Part shown: piece by piece, positions 25,303-35,145 of the stretch
Position numbering within the stretch: position 1 is the stretch's first letter
Layout of the letters: each line of letters starts with the position of its first letter
Assembly: GCA_017936685.1 (NCBI GenBank)
Contig: JAGBFA010000008.1
Coordinates: 49,048 to 113,047 of the forward strand
Direction: 5' to 3'
DNA: 64,000 nt
Source: Alistipes sp.
GTDB lineage: Bacteria; Bacteroidota; Bacteroidia; Bacteroidales; Rikenellaceae
The notes under the pieces: generated by a model
Databases searched by the model: none
The model's input: only the letters and a program-made list of their open reading frames with translations
What the model was told of the DNA's origin: nothing
Translations under genes and position numbers: made by a program

Positions 25303-26106
25303 CTATTGCAAATGTTTTGAGATGCCGTTCTCGCAGCGGTCGGCACCGGCGCGCGTCACTGTATCGAGTATGGTGTCGTTGCGCGAGAGCGAGTCGCGCG
25401 AGGCCTCGCGGTGGTAGAGGTGATATGCCAATGCCGCGAGCTTGGCCGTGCGCTTGCGCACGCCGGCATTCATCAGCCGCAGAGCCAGCTCGCTGTCCTC
25501 GCGACCCCAGCCCACGATATCCTCGTTGTAGCCGTTGACGCGGATCATGTCGTCGCGCCATACGGCCAGATTGCAGCTGCGCACCGAGAAGCTGTCGGAG
25601 TGCACCTTGTAGAGCAGCGGCGACAGAAGCGGCAGACGCAGGGCGTTGAGGCGGTTTTTGAGCCCTCGCCGCCACATCGTCACGCGCACGTCGCCGCGGG
25701 CGATAAGCTCCGCGGTCAGCCTCTGGTCGGTCAGTATGCGGCCGCCGCTGATCATGTATCCGCGGCGTGCCAGCCGCAGGTGGTCCTCGATGAAGCGGCG
25801 GTGGGGCAGCATGTCGCCGTCGATCTGTATTATATAGTCGCTCTTGGCCGCGGCTATGGCCTTGTTGCGTATGACTCCTACGCGGAAGCCGTCGTCCTCG
25901 TGCCAGATATGTCGCAGCCGGAACGGAGCCTTGCGGGCGAATGCGGCGAGCATCTGGCGCGTATCGTCGCGCGAGCCGTCGTCGGCTATCAGCACCTCGT
26001 CGGGCAGGACGCTCTGTCCGGCTACGGCCTTCAATACCAGAGCGAGCGCGTCGGGACGGTTGTATGTCGTGATGAGCAACGCGACGCTGAAATCTCTATT
26101 TGTCAT
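25303..26106 (-). CDS. Glycosyltransferase, family 2 type
   Basis: This GT-A fold sugar transferase of 267 residues has the N-terminal LLITTYNRPDALALVL, an ADDGSRDDT nucleotide-binding segment, the metal-binding QIDGDMLPH, and a C-terminal galactosyltransferase-like motif GWGREDSELALRL. It probably adds a sugar to a lipid-linked or LPS-core acceptor at the cytoplasmic face of the membrane. It overlaps the upstream family-4 glycosyltransferase gene by 11 bases, so the two are translationally coupled and probably work in the same glycan pathway. Confidence 0.9.
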   Translation of the reverse strand: MTNRDFSVALLITTYNRPDALALVLKAVAGQSVLPDEVLIADDGSRDDTRQMLAAFARKAPFRLRHIWHEDDGFRVGVIRNKAIAAAKSDYIIQIDGDMLPHRRFIEDHLRLARRGYMISGGRILTDQRLTAELIARGDVRVTMWRRGLKNRLNALRLPLLSPLLYKVHSDSFSVRSCNLAVWRDDMIRVNGYNEDIVGWGREDSELALRLMNAGVRKRTAKLAALAYHLYHREASRDSLSRNDTILDTVTRAGADRCENGISKHLQ

Positions 26107-27262
26107 CTCTCAAATCTATGCCTATGTGTCTGTAACAGTTCATTATGCCACGTGCGACGTTCTCGGGGGCGAATCGCTCGACGTAGCGTCGACCCTCCTC
26201 GGTCATCTTGCGGCGCAGTTCGTCGTCGGACATGATACTCTTCACGGCATCGGCCATGCCCCAGAAGTTGTCGGGCGACACGTATATCGACGAGCCTCCG
26301 CCCGCCTCCTCCAAGCACGATCCCGTGGCGGCCACGACGGGTATACCCATGCTCATGGCCTCGATTATGGGTATGCCGAAGCCCTCGAAGCGCGACGGAT
26401 AGACGAATACCTCGGCTCCGGCATATACGGCCGGCAGGTCGCCGTAGGCCACATTCGACAAGATGTGTACGCGCTCGCCTATGCCCAGTTCCTCCACGCG
26501 CAGCATGACACGGTCGGTATATGTGGTCTTGCGTCCGACGGCCACCAAGTGTATGTCGTGCGGCAGCAGGGCCAACGCCTCGACTATCGCCATCAGGTTC
26601 TTGCGCTCCTCCAATGTGCCGACGGTCAGCAGATATCGCTGCGGCAGCGAGTAGCGGTCGGCCACCTCCGCGCGCTTCTCTTCGCCGATGGGCTGCGAGA
26701 ACATCTTGTCGCACCCCTGATACACCACATCGATCTTGTCGGGATCGGTGCCGAAGAACTCCACGATGTCGCGTTTGGTGCACTCGCTGACGGCTATTAT
26801 ACGGTCGGCGCGCCGACATGCCGAGCGGAACTTCCACTTGTATATCGTGCGGTCGATCAATGAGTAATACGACGGGTAACGCAGGAATATCAAGTCGTGT
26901 ATCGTCACTACGCCGAGTATGCCGCGCCGCGACAGCCCTAACGGCAGCTCGTTGCTCAGACCGTGGTACAGTACTACCTCGTCGCCCTTTGCATCGGCCG
27001 TTACGCGCAGCGTCCGCCACACCGGCGACAGCTTCTGCCACAGGCCGCCGCGCGGCACCATGGCCTCGACGTTTGGCATGTCGGCTATCGCATCGAACTC
27101 CTTGTTGGCCTTGCGCTTGGGTATGTACAGCCGGAAATATGCCCCGTCGCCGCACGCCCGCGACAGAGCCTCTATGACGAATCTGCTGTAATTGCCTAAT
27201 CCGGTGCGGTTGGCATTGGCGCGTTTCGCGTCGAACCCTATCGTATATCTGTTGTGTTTCAT
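26096..27262 (-). CDS. Glycosyltransferase, family 4 type
   Basis: This GT-B sugar transferase of 388 residues starts with the glycine-rich loop segment GLGNYSRFVIEAL. It contains the LTVGTLEERKNL donor-domain entry and the ERFEGFGIPIIEAMSMG-type acidic motif (here PSRFEGFGIPIIEAMSMG). These are typical of mannosyl- or glucosyltransferases acting in cell-surface glycan synthesis; the exact sugar is unknown. It is first in an operon with the family-2 glycosyltransferase and the UDG-like gene. The promoter -7 box lies directly beside repeat A7. Confidence 0.9.
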   Translation of the reverse strand: MKHNRYTIGFDAKRANANRTGLGNYSRFVIEALSRACGDGAYFRLYIPKRKANKEFDAIADMPNVEAMVPRGGLWQKLSPVWRTLRVTADAKGDEVVLYHGLSNELPLGLSRRGILGVVTIHDLIFLRYPSYYSLIDRTIYKWKFRSACRRADRIIAVSECTKRDIVEFFGTDPDKIDVVYQGCDKMFSQPIGEEKRAEVADRYSLPQRYLLTVGTLEERKNLMAIVEALALLPHDIHLVAVGRKTTYTDRVMLRVEELGIGERVHILSNVAYGDLPAVYAGAEVFVYPSRFEGFGIPIIEAMSMGIPVVAATGSCLEEAGGGSSIYVSPDNFWGMADAVKSIMSDDELRRKMTEEGRRYVERFAPENVARGIMNCYRHIGIDLRDDK

Positions 27263-27277
27263 CGCCGATACTTTTTA

Positions 27278-27285
27278 CAAAGATA
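27278..27285 (-). promoter_or_regulatory. -7 box upstream of the glycosyltransferase operon
   Basis: On the minus strand TATCTTTG matches the consensus exactly and lies 15 bases before the ATG. The -33 region falls inside repeat A7 and lacks TTG. Confidence 0.55.
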
Positions 27286-27289
27286 CATA

Positions 27290-27409
27290 TTTTTCGTGAA
27301 AAGCGGCATTCTACTGCCGCGCACTTGCTCCGCCGAATAGGAAATACGTCAGTATGTCCTATCCGGTGGATCTTCGTTTGCGTGGTATAATACTGCTTTT
27401 GACGAAAAA
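27290..27409 (+). repeat. Family A palindromic repeat, copy A7
   Basis: The apical stem CCGAATAGGAAATAC/GTATGTCCTATCCGG differs from A1 but pairs with a few G-T positions. The outer arms match A1 except for one base on the right side (CTGCTTTTGACG). Confidence 0.88.
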
Positions 27410-27448
27410 TTGGGTAGTGGTGCTTTGGAGACTATTTCCACTATTTTG

Positions 27449-27642
27449 TCATTCTGAGTGGAATGAAATGGAACGAAGAATCTGGTTGGGGACTATGTGC
27501 GAGGTCGACAAAACTGTTCTGTCATTCTGAGGAGCAGTCGAATGACTGCGACGTGAGAATCTCTGTTTTGGACGGCATGCGGTGCTCCCGACCGCGAGAC
27601 TCCCACGGTCGGGCTGTGCCCTCCCTCGGAGTGACAGACCAC
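27449..27642. repeat. Family B short-hairpin repeat cluster
   Basis: A loose unit (27449-27485) and two clear units lie here. The clear ones are at 27520-27562, with core CAGTCGAATGACTG, and 27596-27641 in the opposite orientation. The A-to-B spacer TTTGGAGACTATTTCCA occurs at about 27424-27440. Confidence 0.82.
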
Positions 27643-27680
27643 GTGTCAACGCCATACCTCGGGATACGTCAAAAGCCTGC

Positions 27681-27797
27681 CACGCCCCACATGGAGCGCG
27701 ATATATCGCGCGACCCAAGTCCCCTCCGAGGAGGGGATTTAGGGGAGGGTCAGAATTATAAAACGGCGCAAGCCGTCGCTTTGTGGTCGATATAGGT
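27681..27797 (+). repeat. Family C three-hairpin repeat, copy C1
   Basis: In order it contains the perfect palindrome GCGCGATATATCGCGC (27696-27711), the hairpin CCCCTCCGAGGAGGGG, and the hairpin ACGGCGCAAGCCGT. It ends in a conserved GTGGTCGATATAGGTT. A second copy with compensating changes lies at 32670. Confidence 0.82.
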
Positions 27798-27874
27798 TCA
27801 TCTCCATATATACGATTTCTCTTCGTCACCCGTGGTTTTGCCTCTTCCGTGTGCATAAACATGCCTGCGGCCGC

Positions 27875-27904
27875 TTGCAATCTCGGCAAAAAGGTGTAAC
27901 TTTG
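27875..27904 (+). promoter_or_regulatory. Promoter of leuS
   Basis: TTG at 27875-27877, a 19-base spacer and TAACTTTG at 27897-27904 fit the Bacteroidota consensus closely. The leuS ATG is 44 bases downstream. Confidence 0.8.
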
Positions 27905-27948
27905 TGAGTTAATTGCCGCATACGACGAAAACGAAAATATAAAGCCTT

Positions 27949-30705
<2,757 letters not shown>

Positions 30706-30729
30706 TCTTTTCCGTGACTTTTCCGTGAC

Positions 30730-30851
30730 TTTTTCGTGAAAAGCGGTCATTTGCTTCCGCTCGCTCAATTGGGTGAACGGGCAGTACGTCGAGTACAGCC
30801 CGTCCACCCAATTTTCGTTACGCGTTGCAACTAACCGCTTTTGACGAAAAA
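30730..30851 (+). repeat. Family A palindromic repeat, copy A8
   Basis: This copy lies just behind leuS. The apical stem AATTGGGTGAACGGGCAGTAC pairs with GTACAGCCCGTCCACCCAATT, leaving only the A-C and A-A mismatches that recur in other copies. Confidence 0.9.
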
Positions 30852-30852
30852 C

Positions 30853-30972
30853 TTTTCCATGAAAATACCGCATCTGCTTCCTATCCTCGTCACTCGCCAA
30901 TGGGCAGTACATCTGTACAGCCCATCGTCTCGCTCTGTCGTCGCGTTGCATATACGGCATTTTGATGAAAAA
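30853..30972 (+). repeat. Family A palindromic repeat, copy A9
   Basis: This diverged copy abuts A8. Its outer arms are CATGAAAATACCG and CGGCATTTTGATG, and its apical stem is ATGGGCAGTAC/GTACAGCCCAT. It is the same sub-type as A3. The spacer GTGGCGCATAATTCTTGGG follows. Confidence 0.85.
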
Positions 30973-31009
30973 GTGGCGCATAATTCTTGGGAAACGATTT
31001 CCATTATGC

Positions 31010-31146
31010 TGTCATTCTGAGGAGCAGTCGAACGACTGCGACGTGAGAATCTCATTTTATGGTTGACAAGTACATTTTCGAAAAGAGAGCCACACTCCCG
31101 TCGGCGAGACTCCCACGGTCGGGCAATGCCCTCCCTCGGAGTGACA
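31010..31146. repeat. Family B short-hairpin repeat cluster
   Basis: Unit 31010-31053 has the core CAGTCGAACGACTG. Unit 31106-31145 is inverted, with the core GGTCGGGCAATGCCC. No gene is seen between leuS and rpmH. Confidence 0.82.
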
Positions 31147-31183
31147 GTACAATGGAAATAGTTTACAAAGCACCACGACCTTT

Positions 31184-31302
31184 TTTTTGTCAAAAGCGGT
31201 ATTATGCAACGCAACGCAGGAGCGAAGCGATGGGACATACTAACGTATTTCCCATTGCTGAGCGACAAGGCGCGGACGCAGAATGCCGCTTTTCACAAAA
31301 AA
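31184..31302 (-). repeat. Family A palindromic repeat, copy A10 (inverted)
   Basis: This copy lies directly behind rpmH. The apical stem is ATGGGACATAC/GTATTTCCCAT. The outer end nearest rpmH reads GTGAAAAAAAAG on the complementary side, so its T-run doubles as the tail of the rpmH terminator. Confidence 0.86.
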
Positions 31303-31336
31303 AAGATCGCCGGATAGGAATAATCTCCTATCCGGC
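31297..31336 (-). terminator. Terminator of rpmH
   Basis: On the minus strand GCCGGATAGGA (31336-31326), a six-base loop and TCCTATCCGGC (31319-31309) form an 11-bp perfect stem, followed by GATC and eight T. The T-run overlaps the end of repeat A10. Confidence 0.92.
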
Positions 31337-31358
31337 GGAACAGACTGTGCGCGGAGGA

Positions 31359-31526
31359 TTAAGCGTACTTGAACGTAGCCTCGTCCGAAACGGTCAACTT
31401 CTTGCGACCCTTGGCGCGACGTGCAGCCAACACCTTGCGGCCGTTGGCGGTAGCCATTCTCTGACGGAATCCGTGCTTGTTGATTCTCTTGCGGCGAGAA
31501 GGCTGGAAAGTTCTTTTCATTGCCAT
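31359..31526 (-). CDS. rpmH: 50S ribosomal protein L34
   Basis: This is a 55-residue, strongly basic protein of the large ribosomal subunit. It begins [20 protein letters not shown] and continues with [20 protein letters not shown], which is diagnostic of L34, with a short acidic tail ending in TFKYA. The gene has its own promoter (31592-31621) and a strong terminator. rnpA, often the next gene in other phyla, is not beside it, which is usual in Bacteroidota. Confidence 0.97.
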   Translation of the reverse strand: MAMKRTFQPSRRKRINKHGFRQRMATANGRKVLAARRAKGRKKLTVSDEATFKYA

Positions 31527-31591
31527 AGTTGTATCGTTTTTATTGTTTTATTGTCCAATTCGATAGCGGCGTAAGCACACTATGCGGAGTG

Positions 31592-31621
31592 CAAAGGTAC
31601 AACCTTTTTTCATAAATCCAA
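31592..31621 (-). promoter_or_regulatory. Promoter of rpmH
   Basis: On the minus strand TTG (31621-31619), a 19-base spacer and TACCTTTG (31599-31592) match the consensus. The transcript leader is about 60 bases. Confidence 0.75.
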
Positions 31622-31717
31622 AAAAAAACGAAAATATTGTCCTCTCCGCCCTGTTTTTTTGTCGCATATCGCCGCTGCCGCAGCTGTCGTAGCGGGCGTT
31701 ATGCCGGCTGCGGCCGG

Positions 31718-32383
31718 TTACAGCCAGCGAACGGGGTGCGGTGCGGCACCGATCTCGAAGTGATATTTGGCGATGCCCAGGTCGACCTTCGAGTAGAATC
31801 CCCAGCGTGTGGTGGCGCGCACCCCTTCGGCGGAGTATTCGAAGCGGAACTTCTGCTGGTTCATGGCCGTGGGTGCGAGCAGTGCCGCCTCCACTCCGCG
31901 GCGGAACCATTCGGGGCGGTCACCGCCGATGTCGGCGATCTTCTCTATCGGCCGCGATTTGTGCGCTACGCCCTGCGTGCGTCCGTATCCGAGCGCAATG
32001 ACGGCCACGATCTTCTCGCCGGCAGCCACCTCGACGGGCACGGCCCTCTTCGCGTAGCTCATACCCACCCAGCAGGTGTTGAGTCCCATTTGCTGCGCTT
32101 GCAGCACGATGCGCTCTCCCCAGTATCCGCACCGCTCGTCGAGATCCTCCGCACGTTCGCCCGCCAGAACGATGTAATTGCTCACCTGCTCGAATCGGCC
32201 GTAACGCGCCATAGGGCTGCGGAATGCTGTCGGCTCGTCGTACACGGGCTGTATGTGCAGTCCGCTGAGGTCGTTGCACTCGTCGATCATCTCGTCGAGG
32301 CGGTTTTTGAGATCGGCTTCCAGAGGACGGGCAAGGTATTGCCTTACCGAGTGACGGCGTTCGATGGCTTCGAGCAGTTCCAT
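31718..32383 (-). CDS. Nitroreductase-family protein (second copy)
   Basis: This 221-residue FMN-dependent oxidoreductase starts MELLEAIERRHSVRQY, with the FMN-binding RRHSVRQY, and contains LQAQQMGLNTCWVGMSYA and a late LLAPTAMNQQKFRFEY that resembles the second FMN contact of the TM1586-type nitroreductases. The substrate is unknown. ATG at 32383 is preferred to a TTG three codons upstream. The gene has a strong promoter and is not co-directional with close neighbours except rpmH. Confidence 0.88.
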   Translation of the reverse strand: MELLEAIERRHSVRQYLARPLEADLKNRLDEMIDECNDLSGLHIQPVYDEPTAFRSPMARYGRFEQVSNYIVLAGERAEDLDERCGYWGERIVLQAQQMGLNTCWVGMSYAKRAVPVEVAAGEKIVAVIALGYGRTQGVAHKSRPIEKIADIGGDRPEWFRRGVEAALLAPTAMNQQKFRFEYSAEGVRATTRWGFYSKVDLGIAKYHFEIGAAPHPVRWL

Positions 32384-32408
32384 AACATGCAATATATTTG
32401 TTTTGCGG

Positions 32409-32438
32409 CAAAGTTACGAATTTTGTGCCGTCGGTCAA
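32409..32438 (-). promoter_or_regulatory. Promoter of the second nitroreductase gene
   Basis: On the minus strand TTG (32438-32436), a 19-base spacer and TAACTTTG (32416-32409) agree with the consensus. The ATG lies 25 bases downstream. Confidence 0.75.
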
Positions 32439-32520
32439 TAGCCGCCGGCAGATTTCACGGCACAGTATGGGGATTGATGCAAAAATGGCTATCTTTGGCT
32501 ACACAGGGAATACACTCGCT

Positions 32521-32570
32521 CGGCAATATCCAAATAAATTTGGTATTGCTCTCACTTATTCGTATCTTTG
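32521..32570 (+). repeat. Family D promoter-bearing repeat, copy D1
   Basis: This 50-bp segment contains CCAAATAAATTTGG (a hairpin that includes the TTTGG of the -33 region) and ends in TATCTTTG. It is identical at 49 of 50 positions to the tgt promoter (D2). No gene starts just behind D1. Partial flanks (ATACACTCGCTC, TATCTTTGGCTAC) continue on both sides. Confidence 0.88.
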
Positions 32571-32669
32571 GCTACGCCGAAGATACTCCGCCTCGGAAAA
32601 ATTCATACAAACAGTCCGGAGCATACAATGCCTTCCAAAGCATCACACCGGATATGGAAATGTGCATAC

Positions 32670-32787
32670 CATGCCCCACCCGGAGCGCGATAAATCGCGC
32701 GACCAAAGCCCCTCCCGAGGGAGGGGTTGGGGTGGGGTCAGAATTGTATAACGGCGTAAGCCGTCGTTCTGTGGTCGACATTGGTTT
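32670..32787 (+). repeat. Family C three-hairpin repeat, copy C2
   Basis: It carries GCGCGATAAATCGCGC, CCCCTCCCGAGGGAGGGG and ACGGCGTAAGCCGT followed by GTGGTCGACATTGG. Each hairpin differs slightly from C1 but still pairs. Confidence 0.82.
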
Positions 32788-32809
32788 CTTCGCCGAAGAT
32801 ACTCCCGTT

Positions 32810-32859
32810 CGGCAATATCCAAATAAATTTGGTATTGCCCTCACTTATTCGTATCTTTG
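32810..32859 (+). promoter_or_regulatory. Promoter of tgt, family D repeat copy D2
   Basis: TTG at 32829-32831, a 20-base spacer and TATCTTTG at 32852-32859 give a canonical promoter ending 18 bases before the tgt ATG. The whole 50 bp is a near-perfect copy of D1. Confidence 0.8.
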
Positions 32860-32877
32860 CACATTATATATATTGTA

Positions 32878-34008
32878 ATGAAGTTCGAGGTTCAACATAC
32901 GCTCGGCGACAGCCGCGCACGTGCAGGTCTGCTGCATACGGATCACGGAGATGTGACCACGCCCATATTCATGCCCGTAGGTACGGCCGCCGCAATGAAG
33001 GGCATATTCCATCGCGACCTGCGGCAGGAGGCTCACGCACAGATCATTTTAGCAAATACCTATCATCTCTATCTGCGTCCCGGAATGGATATCATCGAGC
33101 AGGCGGGAGGCGTGCACCGCTTCTCGACGTGGGACGGCCCGATGCTGACCGACAGCGGCGGGTTTCAGGTATTCTCGCTGGCATCGTGCCGCAAGCTCAA
33201 AGAGGAGGGGTGTCATTTCCAGTCGCATATCGACGGCTCGCGCCATCTGTTCACGCCCGAGAGCGTGATCGACACCGAGCGCACCATCGGTGCCGACATC
33301 ATGATGGCCTTCGACGAGTGCCCACCGGGCGACGCTCCGCGCGATTATGCGGCCAAGTCGTTGGCCATGACCGAGCGGTGGCTCGACCGCTGCTTCGACC
33401 GATACGCGCAGACCGCGCCTAAATACGGTCACTATCAGGCTCTGTTCCCGATAGTTCAGGGCTGCGCATATCCCGACCTGCGGCAGAGTGCGGCACGCAA
33501 CGTGTTGCAGTACGATGCCGACGGCTATGCCATCGGCGGACTGGCCGTGGGCGAGCCGACCGATGTTATGTACTCTATGATTGAGGTCGTCAACGAGGTG
33601 CTGCCCGAGAACAGGCCCCGCTATCTGATGGGTGTCGGCACGCCGATCAACATCTTGGAGGGCATCGACCGCGGTGTGGATATGTTCGACTGCGTGATGC
33701 CCACGCGCAACGGCCGCAACGGCCAGCTGTTCACCTCGGAGGGCGTGATCAACATACGCAACAAGAAGTGGGAGAACGACTTTTCGCCGATCGATCCCGC
33801 CGGCGTGGCTTTCGTCGATACGCTCTACTCGAAGGCCTATCTGCATCATTTAGTGGTGTGCGGCGAGATGCTTGCCGCGCAGATCGCCTCGCTGCACAAC
33901 GTGGCTTTCTACCTGTGGCTGGTGGGCGAGGCGCGCCGCCGCATCGTCGCAGGCGATTTCAAGGCATGGAAGGAGACGATGGTACAACGCCTTGCGCGCC
34001 GACTTTGA
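32878..34008 (+). CDS. tgt: tRNA-guanine (queuine) transglycosylase
   Basis: This enzyme exchanges guanine 34 of certain tRNAs for preQ1 in queuosine synthesis. The substrate-pocket aspartates are in LTDSGGFQVFSL and DECPPGD, and the catalytic loop is FDCVMPTRNGRNG. The zinc site is unusual: where E. coli-type enzymes have CxCxxC before YSRAYLHHL, this protein has GVAFVDT, so all three cysteines are missing although the histidine region AYLHHL is kept. ATG at 32878 (MKFEVQHTLG) follows the promoter by 18 bases. It heads the tgt-lptG-mqnE-rluD-ygiQ operon. Confidence 0.94.
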   Translation: MKFEVQHTLGDSRARAGLLHTDHGDVTTPIFMPVGTAAAMKGIFHRDLRQEAHAQIILANTYHLYLRPGMDIIEQAGGVHRFSTWDGPMLTDSGGFQVFSLASCRKLKEEGCHFQSHIDGSRHLFTPESVIDTERTIGADIMMAFDECPPGDAPRDYAAKSLAMTERWLDRCFDRYAQTAPKYGHYQALFPIVQGCAYPDLRQSAARNVLQYDADGYAIGGLAVGEPTDVMYSMIEVVNEVLPENRPRYLMGVGTPINILEGIDRGVDMFDCVMPTRNGRNGQLFTSEGVINIRNKKWENDFSPIDPAGVAFVDTLYSKAYLHHLVVCGEMLAAQIASLHNVAFYLWLVGEARRRIVAGDFKAWKETMVQRLARRL

Positions 34009-34029
34009 TTTTAACTCTGGCAACGAAGT

Positions 34030-35145
34030 ATGAAGAACAGGTTACTGCCGTCGATAAAGGGCTATCGGATACTCGATCGCTACATACTGGGAAAGTTCCT
34101 CCGGACGTATCTGTTCGGTCTGGCCATGATCATCGTCATCGTGGTGGTGTTCGACTATACGGAGAAGGTCGACGACTTTACCGAGTTGAAGGCTCCCACG
34201 CGAGCCATCATCGTCGATTACTATCTCAATTTCATTCCCTACTTCATCAATCAGTTCAGCGGTCTGTTCACATTCATCGCCGTTATATTCTTCACCTCGA
34301 AGATGGCTTCGCAGACCGAGATCGTGGCCATACTCTCGGGCGGTGTGAGCTTCAAGCGGTTCCTGTGGCCGTACATGCTGGGTGCCATGTTCATCACGCT
34401 GCTCAGCTTCGCGCTGAGTCTGTGGATCATACCCATATCGCAGCGCGACTGCGTGGAGTTCCAGCGCAAATATATCAAGCGTCAGCAGGTACTGCCCTAC
34501 GACCACGACATATACCGTCAGATCGACGACGGCACGTATGCCTACGTGCGCGGCTATTCGCCCAATCTGGAACGCATACCCTATTTCGCCATCGACCGCT
34601 TCGACGGCTCGTCGATGGTCGAGCAGTTGGACGCGGCCAGCGTGTCGTTCGATCCCCAGACGCGTCGCTGGACGGCACCGCGATATACGATACGCCGCTT
34701 CGAGGAGGGTGACGAAGTGTCGTTCAAGCAGTACCGCAATCTCGATACGCTGATCAACCTCGATGCGCGCGAGCTGGGTCACATCGAGTCGCTGATAAAG
34801 ACCATGACCATAGGCGAGCTGAATGACTTTCTGGCGCAGCAGCGCAAGAAGGGTGCCGACGACGTATATGTGATAGAGGTCGAGCGTCATGCACGGTTCT
34901 CCTATCCCATCTCGGCCATCATTCTGACGCTGATCGGCGTGTCGCTCTCGTCGCGCAAGGTGCGCGGCGGCATGGGATTCCACATAGGCATGGGCATAGC
35001 ACTCTGCTTCGCATACATCATGTGCGGCCGCGTGTTCGAGCAGATCGCCGTCAGCGGATCGCTGCCGGCGTGGTTCGGCGTGTGGCTGCCCAACTTCATA
35101 TTCGCCGTAATAGCCGTTGTAATCTACTATAAAGCACCCAAGTAA
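34030..35145 (+). CDS. LptF/LptG-family lipopolysaccharide export permease
   Basis: This 371-residue inner-membrane protein of the YjgP/YjgQ family forms part of the LptB2FG transporter that extracts lipopolysaccharide. It has the usual arrangement of three N-terminal helices (starting YILGKFLRTYLFGLAMIIVI), a periplasmic beta-jellyroll (about residues 140-270) and three C-terminal helices. Whether it is LptF or LptG cannot be decided; the partner is not in the window. It begins 21 bases after tgt, and its stop codon overlaps the mqnE ATG. Confidence 0.92.
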   Translation: MKNRLLPSIKGYRILDRYILGKFLRTYLFGLAMIIVIVVVFDYTEKVDDFTELKAPTRAIIVDYYLNFIPYFINQFSGLFTFIAVIFFTSKMASQTEIVAILSGGVSFKRFLWPYMLGAMFITLLSFALSLWIIPISQRDCVEFQRKYIKRQQVLPYDHDIYRQIDDGTYAYVRGYSPNLERIPYFAIDRFDGSSMVEQLDAASVSFDPQTRRWTAPRYTIRRFEEGDEVSFKQYRNLDTLINLDARELGHIESLIKTMTIGELNDFLAQQRKKGADDVYVIEVERHARFSYPISAIILTLIGVSLSSRKVRGGMGFHIGMGIALCFAYIMCGRVFEQIAVSGSLPAWFGVWLPNFIFAVIAVVIYYKAPK

